Positions 51,524-60,207 of a stretch of 64,000 nucleotides of DNA are shown one piece after another. Both the position numbers and the translations under genes were made by a program. The notes under the pieces are model-generated. The model saw nothing but the letters and a program-made list of their open reading frames with translations, did no database searches and was not told where the DNA came from. How positions within the stretch are numbered: the stretch's first letter is position 1; the number at the start of each line of letters is the position of its first letter. The stretch is taken from contig JAEYUW010000021.1 of NCBI GenBank assembly GCA_023432225.1, forward strand, positions 110,407-174,406, in the 5' to 3' direction. The DNA comes from Verrucomicrobiota bacterium. Lineage in GTDB: Bacteria > Verrucomicrobiota > Verrucomicrobiia > Opitutales > Opitutaceae.

Positions 51524-51597
51524 TAACCACAGAGACCCAGAGGCACGGAGGACCGAATTCTCCGTCTGCGCTCTGTGCCTCTGTGCCTTTGTGGTTC
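51524..51597 (+). repeat. CACAGAG-type inverted repeat between sufB and sufD
   Basis: Left TTAACCACAGAGACCCAGAG and right CTCTGTGCCTTTGTGGTTCA are near inverse complements flanking a short centre. It is the same repeat kind as at 49943-50040 and related to the CACGGAT repeat at 58914-59090. Confidence 0.78.
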
Positions 51598-51614
51598 AAA
51601 AAATATTTCCTGAG

Positions 51615-52970
51615 ATGTCTATCTTGACCGAGTCCAAATCCACCATCGGCGCCTTCACCGCTGACGCCTTCGCCGCGCATCTCGCGACGCAGTCCTCCGC
51701 CCCCGCCTGGTGGCTCGACCGCAAACGCGCCGCCTACGAAACCTTTGCGTCGCTCCCCATGCCGAAGCGCACCGACGAATCTTGGCGCTTCAGCAGCATC
51801 GCCACGCTCACGCTCGACGGCGTCCAGGTAGGGCGAGGCGTCCCCGCCGAGCTGTCCGTCGACGCCCCCTTCGGCCCGCCCACGCTCGCCTTCGTCGACA
51901 ACACCCTCGCGTCGCGCGACACCTCTGCGCTCTCCCTCCCGCCCGGCGTCATCGTCACCACCCTCGCCGAAGCCATCGTCAAACACCCCGACCTCGTCCG
52001 CGAACACTTCATGGCGCAGCCGCAAAAACTCGGCTCCGATAAGTTCGCCGCGCTCCACGTCGCCTTCCTCTCCGATGGCGCGTTCATCTACGTGCCCAAG
52101 GGCGTCGAAGTCACCATGCCGATCGTGATCACGCACGCCGCCGCCGGCGCCAACACCGCCGTCTTCCCGCACACCCTTGTCGTCGCCGACGACAACGCCA
52201 AGGTCACCGTCGTCGACTACTTCGTCACGCTCGCCCCCAACCCGGAACCCGGAACTCCGAACCCGGAACAAAAAAATCCGAACCCGGAACCCCGATCGCT
52301 CGCGATCGGCGCCAACGACCTCTACGCCTCCCACGGCGCGCAACTCACCTACGTCGCCGCGCAAAACTGGTCGCGCGACACGCTCTCGTTTCACTCCAAC
52401 GACACGATCGTCCGCCGTGACGCCCGTGTTCAATCGCTCAACGTCCACCTCGGCGCCCGCCAGGCCCGCCACGAATCGCTCTCGCTTCTTCAGGCTCCCG
52501 GCGCGTTTTCCGAAATGCTCGCCGTCACCGTCGCCGAAGCCACCCAGGAATTCGATCAGCGCACGCTGCAGATCCACGAAGCGCCGAACACGAAATCCGA
52601 TCTGCTCTACAAAAACACGCTGCGCGACAAATCCCGCACGATCTTCTCCGGCCTCATCGTCGTCGATCAGGACGCGCAGAAAACCGATGCCTATCAGTCG
52701 AACCGCAACCTGATGCTCAGCGACGACGCCGAAGCGAACTCGCTTCCCGGCCTCGAAATCCAGGCCAACGACGTTCGCTGCACACACGGCGCCACGTCTT
52801 CGCGCATCGATCCCGAGCAGGAGTTTTATCTCCAATCCCGTGGCATCGGCAAAGCCATGGCCGACGAACTCCTCACCTTCGGCTTCTTCGAGGAAGCGCT
52901 CAACCGCCTCGCCAGCGAACCGCTCCACGACGCCCTCCGCGCGCTGATCCAGACCAAGTTCAAGAAGTGA
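51615..52970 (+). CDS. sufD: Fe-S cluster scaffold protein SufD
   Basis: A 451-aa protein related to SufB but lacking its active Cys. Features are DESWRFSSIATLTLDG, SDGAFIYVPKGVEVTMPIV, DQDAQKTDAYQSNRNLMLSD and CTHGATSSRIDPEQEFYLQS. In the middle (about residues 209-228) is an in-frame Asn-Pro-Glu-Pro repeat (NPEPGTPNPEQKNPNPEP) from tandem AACCCGGAA units; it looks like an inserted repeat. A GTAG REP-like stretch also sits in codons near 51828. The ATG at 51615 follows the CACAGAG hairpin. Confidence 0.94.
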   Translation: MSILTESKSTIGAFTADAFAAHLATQSSAPAWWLDRKRAAYETFASLPMPKRTDESWRFSSIATLTLDGVQVGRGVPAELSVDAPFGPPTLAFVDNTLASRDTSALSLPPGVIVTTLAEAIVKHPDLVREHFMAQPQKLGSDKFAALHVAFLSDGAFIYVPKGVEVTMPIVITHAAAGANTAVFPHTLVVADDNAKVTVVDYFVTLAPNPEPGTPNPEQKNPNPEPRSLAIGANDLYASHGAQLTYVAAQNWSRDTLSFHSNDTIVRRDARVQSLNVHLGARQARHESLSLLQAPGAFSEMLAVTVAEATQEFDQRTLQIHEAPNTKSDLLYKNTLRDKSRTIFSGLIVVDQDAQKTDAYQSNRNLMLSDDAEANSLPGLEIQANDVRCTHGATSSRIDPEQEFYLQSRGIGKAMADELLTFGFFEEALNRLASEPLHDALRALIQTKFKK

Positions 52971-53020
52971 CTTCGTCCGCGGAAACGCGGACATCGTCCG
53001 GAGTTCAGCGCATCTGTTTT

Positions 53021-53043
53021 GAGTTCGATCCGGGTGCTTTCTC
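53021..53043. terminator. Weak hairpin after sufD
   Basis: CGGGTGCT/AGCACCCG (8 bp, loop TTCTCCG) lies between the convergent sufD and sensor kinase genes; no T-tract follows. The position within 53021-53050 is approximate. Confidence 0.35.
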
Positions 53044-53087
53044 CGAGCACCCGTTCGAGCCGGCAAGTCCGCTCGTGTGGTCGAATC

Positions 53088-54410
53088 TCAATCGCCCCCC
53101 TCGCGCCCCGGCAACCTCAGCCGAAAAATCGCGCCCCCGCCTTCGCGGTCGAGGTAGCTCACGCGGCCGCCCGCTGATTCCATCAGCTGCCGCACGATGA
53201 AAAGCCCGAGGCCGAAACCGCCCTCTTCGCCCGCAACCGACCGCGTGCCGCGCCGGAATTTTCCAAACAACCCCGGTTGCTCGTCCGCCGGAATGCCGGG
53301 CCCTCGGTCCCGCACTTCGCCGATCCAGCGTTCGCCCTCAGAGCGCAACCCAAGCTCCACCTCGCTCGCCGCGGGAGCAAACTTCAGCGCGTTGCCGATG
53401 AGATTGTCCAACACTTGGCCAAGCGCTTCCGCGTCCATCTCGGTGTCCGCGCCCCCCGGTGGCGGTTCGAACTTCAATCCGACTCCGCGTGACTGGCTCG
53501 CGGCCTTGTGTCGCTCCACCGCCTCCGCAAACGCCGCGCGGGCGTCGCAGCGCACCGGACCCGCCGTGGTGACGCGGTGCTCGGCGGCGTGCGCGTCGAG
53601 CAGTCGCGTGACGAGCGAGAGCATGCGCCGGCAACTCCCACGCCCGTCGTCCAGCGCCCGCCGCAATCGCGCCGCCGCCGGATCGATCATGCCGCCCGCG
53701 AGCTCGAGCACCTGATCGAGCATTTGCAGCGGCCCGCGTAGATCGTGAGCGGCGAGCGACATCAGGTCGGTCATCTCCGTGTTGCGCCGGGCGAGATCCC
53801 GGTTTTGCGCCGCGATCGTGCGCTCCTTGAGAAAATCGCTCCGCTTCGCCCGGAAGAGCAGCCACGACACACCCGCGGCGAACACCACGCCCGTCGATCC
53901 ATCGGTCAGCGACGCGAGCCGGAAACGTTCATCGTAATCGCCGCGCAAGATGAGCACGACGTAGATCGCGTGGACGATCGCGAACACCGGCAAACTCCAG
54001 CGCGGCGGCAACACATACGCCACGGCCACGATCATCAGCGCGAACACGTAGATCGCCCGGTAGCCCATCTCGTCCGCCGAAGTCAGCGCCTGGATGACGC
54101 CCATCCCCAGCGTTCCCCACAGCGAGAAAAGGATGAGCATCCACGCCAGCCGCACGGACGCGCCCGGCCGCCGCAGCCGCGACGTGAAAAAAATCAGCAG
54201 CGGAATCACGATCACGTCGAACCACTGCATCGCTGCCAACACGTCGCTGGGTGCCGCCGCGTAGTGGTTGAGCACCAGCACCACCACCCGGTTGGCCAGC
54301 CCCACCCACAACAGCCAGAACAGCCGTTGCAAATTCACCCTCGCCAACTCGGCGAGAAACGCGTCTTCGCGCCCTGCCGCGGGCTTCGCTTCAGCCAGCG
54401 GTGCGGTCAT
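53088..54410 (-). CDS. Membrane sensor histidine kinase
   Basis: A 440-aa protein. About six membrane helices (about 27-183) form an integral sensor without a periplasmic domain. The HisKA has H222 in LAAHDLRGPLQ, and the HATPase has DNLIGNALKFAP, DRGPGIP and FGLGLFIVRQLM. Its gene begins 20 bp inside the 3' end of the LuxR-type regulator gene, so they form a two-component pair. The signal is unknown. The neighbouring PEP-CTERM gene is divergent and might be a target. Confidence 0.9.
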   Translation of the reverse strand: MTAPLAEAKPAAGREDAFLAELARVNLQRLFWLLWVGLANRVVVLVLNHYAAAPSDVLAAMQWFDVIVIPLLIFFTSRLRRPGASVRLAWMLILFSLWGTLGMGVIQALTSADEMGYRAIYVFALMIVAVAYVLPPRWSLPVFAIVHAIYVVLILRGDYDERFRLASLTDGSTGVVFAAGVSWLLFRAKRSDFLKERTIAAQNRDLARRNTEMTDLMSLAAHDLRGPLQMLDQVLELAGGMIDPAAARLRRALDDGRGSCRRMLSLVTRLLDAHAAEHRVTTAGPVRCDARAAFAEAVERHKAASQSRGVGLKFEPPPGGADTEMDAEALGQVLDNLIGNALKFAPAASEVELGLRSEGERWIGEVRDRGPGIPADEQPGLFGKFRRGTRSVAGEEGGFGLGLFIVRQLMESAGGRVSYLDREGGGAIFRLRLPGREGGD

Positions 54411-55038
54411 GGCGTGAACCCAGCACCTCCGCCGCCTCCCGGGCCAGATTGCGCGCCGTCTCGACGCCGAGCTTGTTCTTCAACCGCTCGCGATAAGTCC
54501 CGACCGTCTTCACGCTCAAATGAAGCTCGCTCGCGATCTCGCCGAGTTCGCGCCCGGCCGCAAGGAGTCCGAGCACCTGCAACTCCCGGTTCGACAAATC
54601 GTCCACCGTCGCCCGCACTCCCCCCAGGCTTTCCTCGATCAGGATCTGCGCCATCGCCGGGCTCACATAACGCTCGCCACGGACAAGAGCCTGCAGCGCA
54701 TCGCGCACCGCCGGCAGACCCGCCGATTTCACGAGATATCCCTGCGCGCCCGCCCGCAACGCCCGGCGCGCGTAGAGCCGTTCCGGTTGCATGGTATAAA
54801 CGAGGAAGCGCGCCCCCGGACACAGGGACTGCAATTCGCCGAGCAGCTCCAAACCATCCCGCCCGCCAAGCATCAAATCCAGAATCACCAGCGTCGCGTC
54901 CGTGCGAGCCAGCGCCGTCCGCGCGTCCGCCGCCGAGCCCGCCTCTCCCGCCAGCGCGAAGCCCGGCATCGATTCGATCAACAGCGCCAGCCCGGAGCGC
55001 ACCACGGGATGATCATCGATCAAAAAAACACGATGCAC
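54391..55038 (-). CDS. LuxR/NarL-family response regulator
   Basis: A 215-aa protein. The receiver domain has the acidic pair DD (8-9), phospho-acceptor D54 (VILDLMLGG) and a late Lys in YLVKSAG. A LuxR-type helix-turn-helix follows (LSNRELQVLGLLAAGRELGE, then HLSVKTVGTYRERLKNKLGV). A GTG at 55038 is chosen because it begins at the first receiver strand. It is the first gene of the two-gene unit with the sensor kinase. It is divergent from the PEP-CTERM gene with 148 bp between. Confidence 0.9.
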   Translation of the reverse strand: MHRVFLIDDHPVVRSGLALLIESMPGFALAGEAGSAADARTALARTDATLVILDLMLGGRDGLELLGELQSLCPGARFLVYTMQPERLYARRALRAGAQGYLVKSAGLPAVRDALQALVRGERYVSPAMAQILIEESLGGVRATVDDLSNRELQVLGLLAAGRELGEIASELHLSVKTVGTYRERLKNKLGVETARNLAREAAEVLGSRHDRTAG

Positions 55039-55186
55039 TGGACCCACCGCACCACCGTGCAAAGTCGCAAGGCCGGCAACAAGCGAATTTCCCCGCACGT
55101 GTCTGTAGGTCACCGACTCACAAAATTATCGGTCACGCGTCCGACGCCAGCGAGCCGTCGGTCGAGTATGCTCCCCGACACCACCG

Positions 55187-57040
55187 ATGCACCCACGCCA
55201 TTCCGCTTCGCTGATCTTCTTTCTCGGTTTCGCCGCTGCTGCGTTTGCTCAACCTCTCTACTGGAATCCCAACGCCACCAGCCCTCTGACGGGCGGCAAC
55301 GGCACGTGGGACAACAATCTCACCGCCGCATGGAATCTGTCCCCTGGCGGCAGCGCCTCGCTCCTAAACTGGAGCTCGGACCTCTCCGTCGCCGTGTTCC
55401 GCGGCAATGGCGGCACGGTTACCCTCGGTGACGACGGTGTCACCGTGAGCGGCGTCCGCTTCGATGCCATCGGCTATACGCTTATCGGATCCCTGACCAA
55501 CAACGCTCACAGCTATATCGGTTACACCAGCGGCTCCGCGAGCAGCGTGACCTACACGGGCGACGGTTCCGTCTGGAACAGCACCAGCAGTTTCTACGTC
55601 GGCAACAACGCCAGCGGAACTTTGACGGTTAGCGATAGCGCGAAGGTCACCGTGGGCAGAAACGGCTATATTGGCTATGCAGCAGGCATCGCGGGCTCTC
55701 TTGTTGTCACCGATCTTGGATCCCAATGGAGCACCTCCGGCTTCCTCCATGTCGGCTACTCAGGCGTAGGGGATCTCACCGTGCAGAACCGCGGTGTGGT
55801 CTCGAGCGGCGATGCCTATATCGGCAGCAGCCCCGGCAGTGAAGGCTCCGCGATAATCACCGGCGCTGGTTCATCGTCGAGTCATGGCTGGCTCTTTATC
55901 GGCAGCCGCGGCACCGGACATCTCACCATCGCAAACGGCGGCACCACGAGCAGTGATATCAGCTATCTCGGCTATCACGCCGGCTCCTCCGGCACCGTGC
56001 GCGTCACCGGCGCTGACTCGTCCTGGTTCGGCGGCGGTTCCGAAATCACCGTGGGCTACGACGGCACCGGCGTGCTCACCATCGCCGATCAAGGCAAAGT
56101 GACAGTAGGGGATGGCAGCACCACCATGCTTCGGCTCGGATCGAGAGGCGGCAGTTCCGGCACCTTGAACATTGGCGAAGGGGGCGCCGCCGGCACGCTC
56201 CTCGCCGGCAGCGTCATGGCAGGCGGCGGCACCGGCGGACCCGGCATCGCGGTCGTCAATTTCAACCACACCGATTCCGCCTACAGGTTCACCCCTAATC
56301 TCCAGGCCGAGCTCTCCGTCAATCACCTTGGCACCGGCACCACGATTCTGGCCGGATCGGGCAACGTCCACACGGGCCCCACAAACGTCTCCGCCGGCAC
56401 GCTCCTCGTCGAAGGGTGGGTCGCCAACAGCGCAATCACCGTCGCCAGCGGCGCAACGCTCGGGGGCACGGGCCTCATCGGCTCGCCGAGCGTCACGATT
56501 TTGTCCGGCGGTCATCTTTCGCCCGGCAACGCGCTCCCCTCGCCAGGCACACTCAGCTTCACCGGCAACCTCACGCTCAACGCCGGCTCCATTCTGGATT
56601 TTCAACTGGGAGCAACCAGTGACCAAATCGTTCTTGGCGGCGGCGGTCTTTTTACCGTGCCCACCGAGGGCACGGTCACGCTCAATTTAAGTGATGCCGG
56701 CGGTTTCAGTGCCGGCACTTACACGCTCTTCGACTTCCTCACGGCCAGGCTCCACGACGATTTCAGCCTGGACGCATTCGCGTTCGGCGAGGTCATTCCC
56801 GGCTACGATTTCCATCTGAACCTCGATTTGGCGAACGACCGCCTCCACCTCGTCGCGACAGCGTCGGCCATCCCCGAGCCGTCGACGTATGCCGCACTCG
56901 TCGGGCTCGCGACCCTCGGCTTCGCCGCTTGGCGCCGGCGCTCGAAGAGGAACGCCGATCCCCAGCTCGCCTGGCCCGGACAAATCACACACGCGTCGGC
57001 CCTGAAACAGGTAGGGACGCCTCTCCGAGGCGTCCGGTGA
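55187..57040 (+). CDS. Autotransporter-like beta-helical protein with PEP-CTERM signal and abnormal tail
   Basis: A 617-aa protein with signal peptide (MHPRHSASLIFFLGFAAAAF). Long repeats rich in Gly, Ser, Thr and Val (TGDGSVWNSTSSFYVGNNAS, HLTIANGGTTSSDISYLG and more) suggest a right-handed beta-helix of the PEP-CTERM-associated autotransporter-repeat type. A classical PEP-CTERM domain IPEPSTYAALVGLATLGF plus AAWRRRSKR is present. Unusually, about 25 further residues follow, the last of them encoded in a GTAG hairpin (57011-57035). Normally such proteins end soon after the Arg cluster. No exosortase gene is visible here. It is probably exported to the surface. Confidence 0.87.
   Translation: MHPRHSASLIFFLGFAAAAFAQPLYWNPNATSPLTGGNGTWDNNLTAAWNLSPGGSASLLNWSSDLSVAVFRGNGGTVTLGDDGVTVSGVRFDAIGYTLIGSLTNNAHSYIGYTSGSASSVTYTGDGSVWNSTSSFYVGNNASGTLTVSDSAKVTVGRNGYIGYAAGIAGSLVVTDLGSQWSTSGFLHVGYSGVGDLTVQNRGVVSSGDAYIGSSPGSEGSAIITGAGSSSSHGWLFIGSRGTGHLTIANGGTTSSDISYLGYHAGSSGTVRVTGADSSWFGGGSEITVGYDGTGVLTIADQGKVTVGDGSTTMLRLGSRGGSSGTLNIGEGGAAGTLLAGSVMAGGGTGGPGIAVVNFNHTDSAYRFTPNLQAELSVNHLGTGTTILAGSGNVHTGPTNVSAGTLLVEGWVANSAITVASGATLGGTGLIGSPSVTILSGGHLSPGNALPSPGTLSFTGNLTLNAGSILDFQLGATSDQIVLGGGGLFTVPTEGTVTLNLSDAGGFSAGTYTLFDFLTARLHDDFSLDAFAFGEVIPGYDFHLNLDLANDRLHLVATASAIPEPSTYAALVGLATLGFAAWRRRSKRNADPQLAWPGQITHASALKQVGTPLRGVR
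57011..57035 (+). repeat. GTAG-type REP overlapping the 3' end of the PEP-CTERM gene
   Basis: GTAG is followed by GGACGCCTC-TCC-GAGGCGTCC, a perfect 9-bp stem. It is translated out of the TAG frame as the last residues of the PEP-CTERM protein, 3 bp before its stop. Confidence 0.82.
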
Positions 57041-57189
57041 CGGCTCGGAAAACCCACGGAACGAGGACGCGCCGCATCCCGTTCGGTTCCGCGCCAACTC
57101 TTCCGCGGTGGTCGAAACGCCCTTTCGCCCCCACGTTCCACTCTCGCAGTTGCACCCCGCCGATCGGTGGTTCAACTTCCGCGAGCCTT

Positions 57190-57753
57190 ATGTCCAACCG
57201 CGACCGCATCCTCTCCCGCGAAGTTATCGCCACGCAGATTCCTTCCGGCGACCGCACCGTTCTTGCCTCCGGCACACCGGTGATGATTCACCAAACGCTC
57301 GGCGGCAGCTACACCGTCCAGACCGACAGCGGCCTCTTCCGCATCGACGGCAAGGACGGCGACGCGCTCGGCGAAGAGGTCGTCGACAACTCCGTCAAGG
57401 CCGACACCCTCGCCGATGGCGCGCCCGATCCCGAAGCGATCTGGGGCCAGCTCCGCAAGGTCTTCGATCCGGAAATCCCGGTGAACATCGTCGACCTCGG
57501 TCTCGTTTACTCGATGGACGTCGAAGCCCAGCCCGCGCCCTCGCCCGGCGACCAGCCGTCCTACAAGGTCAATGTCGCCATGACGCTCACCGCCCCCGGC
57601 TGCGGCATGGGCCCCGCCATCGCCGAGGATGCAAAGTCGAAAATCCTGCTCGTCCCCGGCGTCACCAGCGCCGACGTCCGCATCACGTGGGAACCCGCCT
57701 GGAATCAGGCCATGATTTCCGAAGAGGGTAAAATGAAGCTCGGTCTGATCTGA
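57190..57753 (+). CDS. sufT: Putative Fe-S cluster assembly protein SufT
   Basis: A 187-aa protein with an N-terminal SufT-specific part (MSNRDRILSREVIATQIPSG, PVMIHQTLGGSYTVQTDSGL) and a C-terminal DUF59/MIP18 domain (VFDPEIPVNIVDLGLVYSMD, TLTAPGCGMG). It matches the TIGR03406 pattern. SufT helps mature Fe-S proteins under high demand. In many genomes it follows sufD directly; here a two-component pair and a PEP-CTERM gene lie between. The ATG at 57190 is chosen because the upstream frame is low-complexity. Confidence 0.9.
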   Translation: MSNRDRILSREVIATQIPSGDRTVLASGTPVMIHQTLGGSYTVQTDSGLFRIDGKDGDALGEEVVDNSVKADTLADGAPDPEAIWGQLRKVFDPEIPVNIVDLGLVYSMDVEAQPAPSPGDQPSYKVNVAMTLTAPGCGMGPAIAEDAKSKILLVPGVTSADVRITWEPAWNQAMISEEGKMKLGLI

Positions 57754-57788
57754 AAAGATCAACGCCTAGGGACTTTACGCCCTCGGGA

Positions 57789-57909
57789 CTGTTTGGGAAT
57801 AGACTGTCATCGCGAGGTGCGCGAAGCGCGCCGTGGCGATCCAGCTGGATTGCTTCGTCGTCCCGCAGAGCGGGACTCCTGCTCTCGCAATGACAGAATT
57901 CCCAAACAG
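57789..57909. repeat. Complete MITE-like dispersed repeat with terminal inverted repeats
   Basis: Termini CTGTTTGGGAAT..CTGTCATCGCGAG and CTCGCAATGACAG..ATTCCCAAACAG are inverse repeats of about 26 bp. The interior includes CGTGGCGATCCAGCTGGATT and TCCCGCAGAGCGGGACTCCT. It has no coding capacity. A second copy in opposite orientation is split by the IS110 element at 62292-63877, and a diverged copy is at about 1746-1800. Confidence 0.8.
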
Positions 57910-57975
57910 CCCCAAGGGTGTGCCGTCGGTTTTCTGCTTTGCGCGGCGGCGGGTTTGCGCGAACGTTTGCCTCCC

Positions 57976-58902
57976 ATGTCCGCCGAGCCGATTCGCTTTT
58001 ATCACCGCTACAAGAAGACCGTCGAAACCGAGCAGGTTTTCGGTGAGGCGTGGCTGAGGTTCGCCTACGAGAATCCCGCCGGGCGCTTCTTCGTCTGGCT
58101 GCTCGCGCGGCGGAAGGTTTTCTCGTGGTGGTATGGCCGCAAGATGAACCACCGGTTCAGCGCGCTGCGGATACTGCCGTTCATTACGAAATACGACATC
58201 GACGTCGACGAGTTCGCGAAGTCGGCCTTCGACTACAAGACGTTCAACGAATTCTTCTATCGCGCGCTCAAGCCCGAAGCGCGCCCGATCGCGGCGGGCG
58301 ATAACGTGGCGGTGTTTCCCGCGGACGGACGGCACCTGGCGTTTGCCAACGTCGCGACGACGGGTGGGTTCTACGTGAAGGGGGCGCAGTTCACGCTCGC
58401 GGAGCTGTTCGGTGAAGGGAAAAACGCCGACGGACCGCCCCAACTCGCGGCGAAGTTTGCCGGCGGCGCGATGGTGATTTCGCGGCTGTGTCCGGTGGAT
58501 TATCACCGGTTTCACTTTCCCGTCGGCGGCCAGCCGGGCGAGCCGCGGTTGATCAACGGCTATCTGTATTCGGTGAGCCCGATCGCGCTGCGGCGAAACC
58601 TGCACTATCTCGTGCAGAACAAGCGCGTGCTGACGCTGATCGAGTCGCCGGTGTTCGGGACGGTGGCGATGTTCGAGGTCGGCGCGACGAATGTCGGTAG
58701 CATCCGGCAAACGCACGTGCCGCAGCGGCCGGTGGAAAAGGGCGCGGAGAAGGGGCTGTTCGCGTTCGGCGGATCGTGTGTGATCACGGTGTTTCAGCGC
58801 GGAAAAATCCGGTTCGACGACGATGTGCTCGGGCCGAGCCGCGAGCACATGGAGGTGTATGCGCGGATGGGGGATCGGTTGGGCGTGGCGTTGGAGCCGT
58901 AA
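57976..58902 (+). CDS. psd: Phosphatidylserine decarboxylase
   Basis: A 308-aa protein that makes phosphatidylethanolamine from phosphatidylserine. The conserved proenzyme features are DYKTFNEFFYRALKPEARPI, VFPADGRH, CPVDYHRFHFPV and GYLYSVSPIALRRN. The pyruvoyl-forming serine lies in FGGSCVI (Gly-Gly-Ser-Cys); the usual motif is LGST or GGST, so the following Thr is Cys here. The ATG at 57976 follows the MITE-like repeat. No pssA is nearby. Confidence 0.9.
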   Translation: MSAEPIRFYHRYKKTVETEQVFGEAWLRFAYENPAGRFFVWLLARRKVFSWWYGRKMNHRFSALRILPFITKYDIDVDEFAKSAFDYKTFNEFFYRALKPEARPIAAGDNVAVFPADGRHLAFANVATTGGFYVKGAQFTLAELFGEGKNADGPPQLAAKFAGGAMVISRLCPVDYHRFHFPVGGQPGEPRLINGYLYSVSPIALRRNLHYLVQNKRVLTLIESPVFGTVAMFEVGATNVGSIRQTHVPQRPVEKGAEKGLFAFGGSCVITVFQRGKIRFDDDVLGPSREHMEVYARMGDRLGVALEP

Positions 58903-58913
58903 CAAATCCGTTT

Positions 58914-59090
58914 TAACCACGGATGAACACGGATTCGGAATGGGACTCGCCATGGTTGAACCACGAATGGACAGGTATGAAAGACACCGCTGGCCGGGCT
59001 TCGGATCTCTATTCGTGGGCGTTCGTGGTCCATTTGTGGTTTATCGGCCTTGGTTTTTAATCCGTGTTCATCGGTGACCATCCGTGGTTC
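58914..59090. repeat. CACGGAT-type nested inverted repeat
   Basis: The outer arms are TTTTAACCACGGATGAACAC and the matching right end with GTGTTCATCGGTGACCATC and CGTGGTTC. Inner arms are ACCACGAATGGA and TCCATTTGTGGT. It forms a large cruciform-capable structure in the gap before the sulfurtransferase gene, of the same kind as the CACAGAG repeats in suf. Confidence 0.7.
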
Positions 59091-59183
59091 AATTCATGTC
59101 TCTCGGTTTTATGACGGACTGTGCCGGTTGAAATTCGGCGGGCCGTTTGCCTTTGCCGTGGGGGCGCCGCAGCTTGGCGGCCC

Positions 59184-60059
59184 ATGAATTCGAAGTTTTC
59201 CGCCTACGCGAATCCAGACGTGTTGGTCGACGGTGCCTGGTTGCAGGAGCATCTCAACGATCCGGCGATCCGCATCGTCGAGAGCAACGAGGACGTCCTC
59301 CTCTACGACACCGGGCATATCCCCGGCGCCGTGCACATCGACTGGCGCGGCGACCTGCAGGACAACACGCAGCGCGATTACGTGTCGCCGGAGCGCTTTG
59401 CCGAGGTCTGCTCGAAAAACGGCATCGCGCCCGACACGACCGTCGTGTTCTACGGCGACAAGTCGAACTGGTGGGCGGCGTATGCGTTGTGGGCGTTCCG
59501 GCTGTTCGGGCACACGAAGGTGAAGCTGCTCGATGGCGGCAGCGCGAAGTGGAAGGCGGACGGGCGTCCGCTCACGCGCGAGAAACCGAAGCCCGCGCCG
59601 ACGAATTATCCCGTGCCGCCGAAGCGCCACGACGACGAGATCCGGGCTTTTTATGCGGATACGCTGGCGCATGCGCAGGCGCGGAAGCCGCTGGTCGACG
59701 TGCGCTCGCCGGGCGAATACAAGGGCGAGATCACGCACATGCCGGAGTATCCGCAGGAGGGCGTGTTGCGCGGCGGACACGTGCCGGGCGCGCGCAGCGT
59801 GCCGTGGAAGATCGCGGCGAACGACGACGGCACGTTCAAAACCTTCGACGAACTGAAGAAGATCTACACCGACAACCTCGGGCTGAAGAAGGACGACGAC
59901 ATCATCGCGTATTGCCGCATCGGCGAGCGTTCGAGTCACACGTGGTTCGTGCTCACGTATCTGCTCGGGTATGACAAGGTGCGCAACTACGACGGGTCGT
60001 GGACGGAGTGGGGCAACATGGTGCGTTCGCCGATCGCGAAGGGCGAGCAGCCGGGCTGA
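59184..60059 (+). CDS. Two-domain rhodanese sulfurtransferase (SseA-like)
   Basis: A 291-aa protein with an inactive N-terminal rhodanese domain (ESNEDVLLYDTGHIPGAVHI, Asp where the Cys would be). The active C-terminal domain (VDVRSPGEYKGEITHMPEY) has the catalytic Cys in CRIGERSSHTW. It transfers sulfur from thiosulfate or mercaptopyruvate. The ATG at 59184 (MNSKFSAY) is the family N-terminus. Its position near sufE suggests a sulfur source for Fe-S clusters, an inference. Confidence 0.92.
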   Translation: MNSKFSAYANPDVLVDGAWLQEHLNDPAIRIVESNEDVLLYDTGHIPGAVHIDWRGDLQDNTQRDYVSPERFAEVCSKNGIAPDTTVVFYGDKSNWWAAYALWAFRLFGHTKVKLLDGGSAKWKADGRPLTREKPKPAPTNYPVPPKRHDDEIRAFYADTLAHAQARKPLVDVRSPGEYKGEITHMPEYPQEGVLRGGHVPGARSVPWKIAANDDGTFKTFDELKKIYTDNLGLKKDDDIIAYCRIGERSSHTWFVLTYLLGYDKVRNYDGSWTEWGNMVRSPIAKGEQPG

Positions 60060-60207
60060 GACGATTCCGGAGTATGGCCGCAAAGAAGCGCAAGAAGAGT
60101 CTGTCCGGGAGTCGTCTCGCCCGCGCGCCTATAGGCGCATCGAGAGCTGCATTCATGGGGTGAATTTTGTGCCTTTTTGCGGCTAAAACGGATCGAGTGA
60201 TCGCTTC

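Noticed and set aside
49943..51597. CACAGAG repeats considered as a riboswitch or CRISPR repeats
   Set aside because: They lack spacer regularity and a known aptamer core; dispersed inverted repeats fit better.
60074..60163. 29-codon basic reading frame (MAAKKRKKSLSGSRLARAP..) between the rhodanese and sufE genes
   Set aside because: No ribosome site, no family, and short basic frames are frequent by chance in GC-rich sequence.
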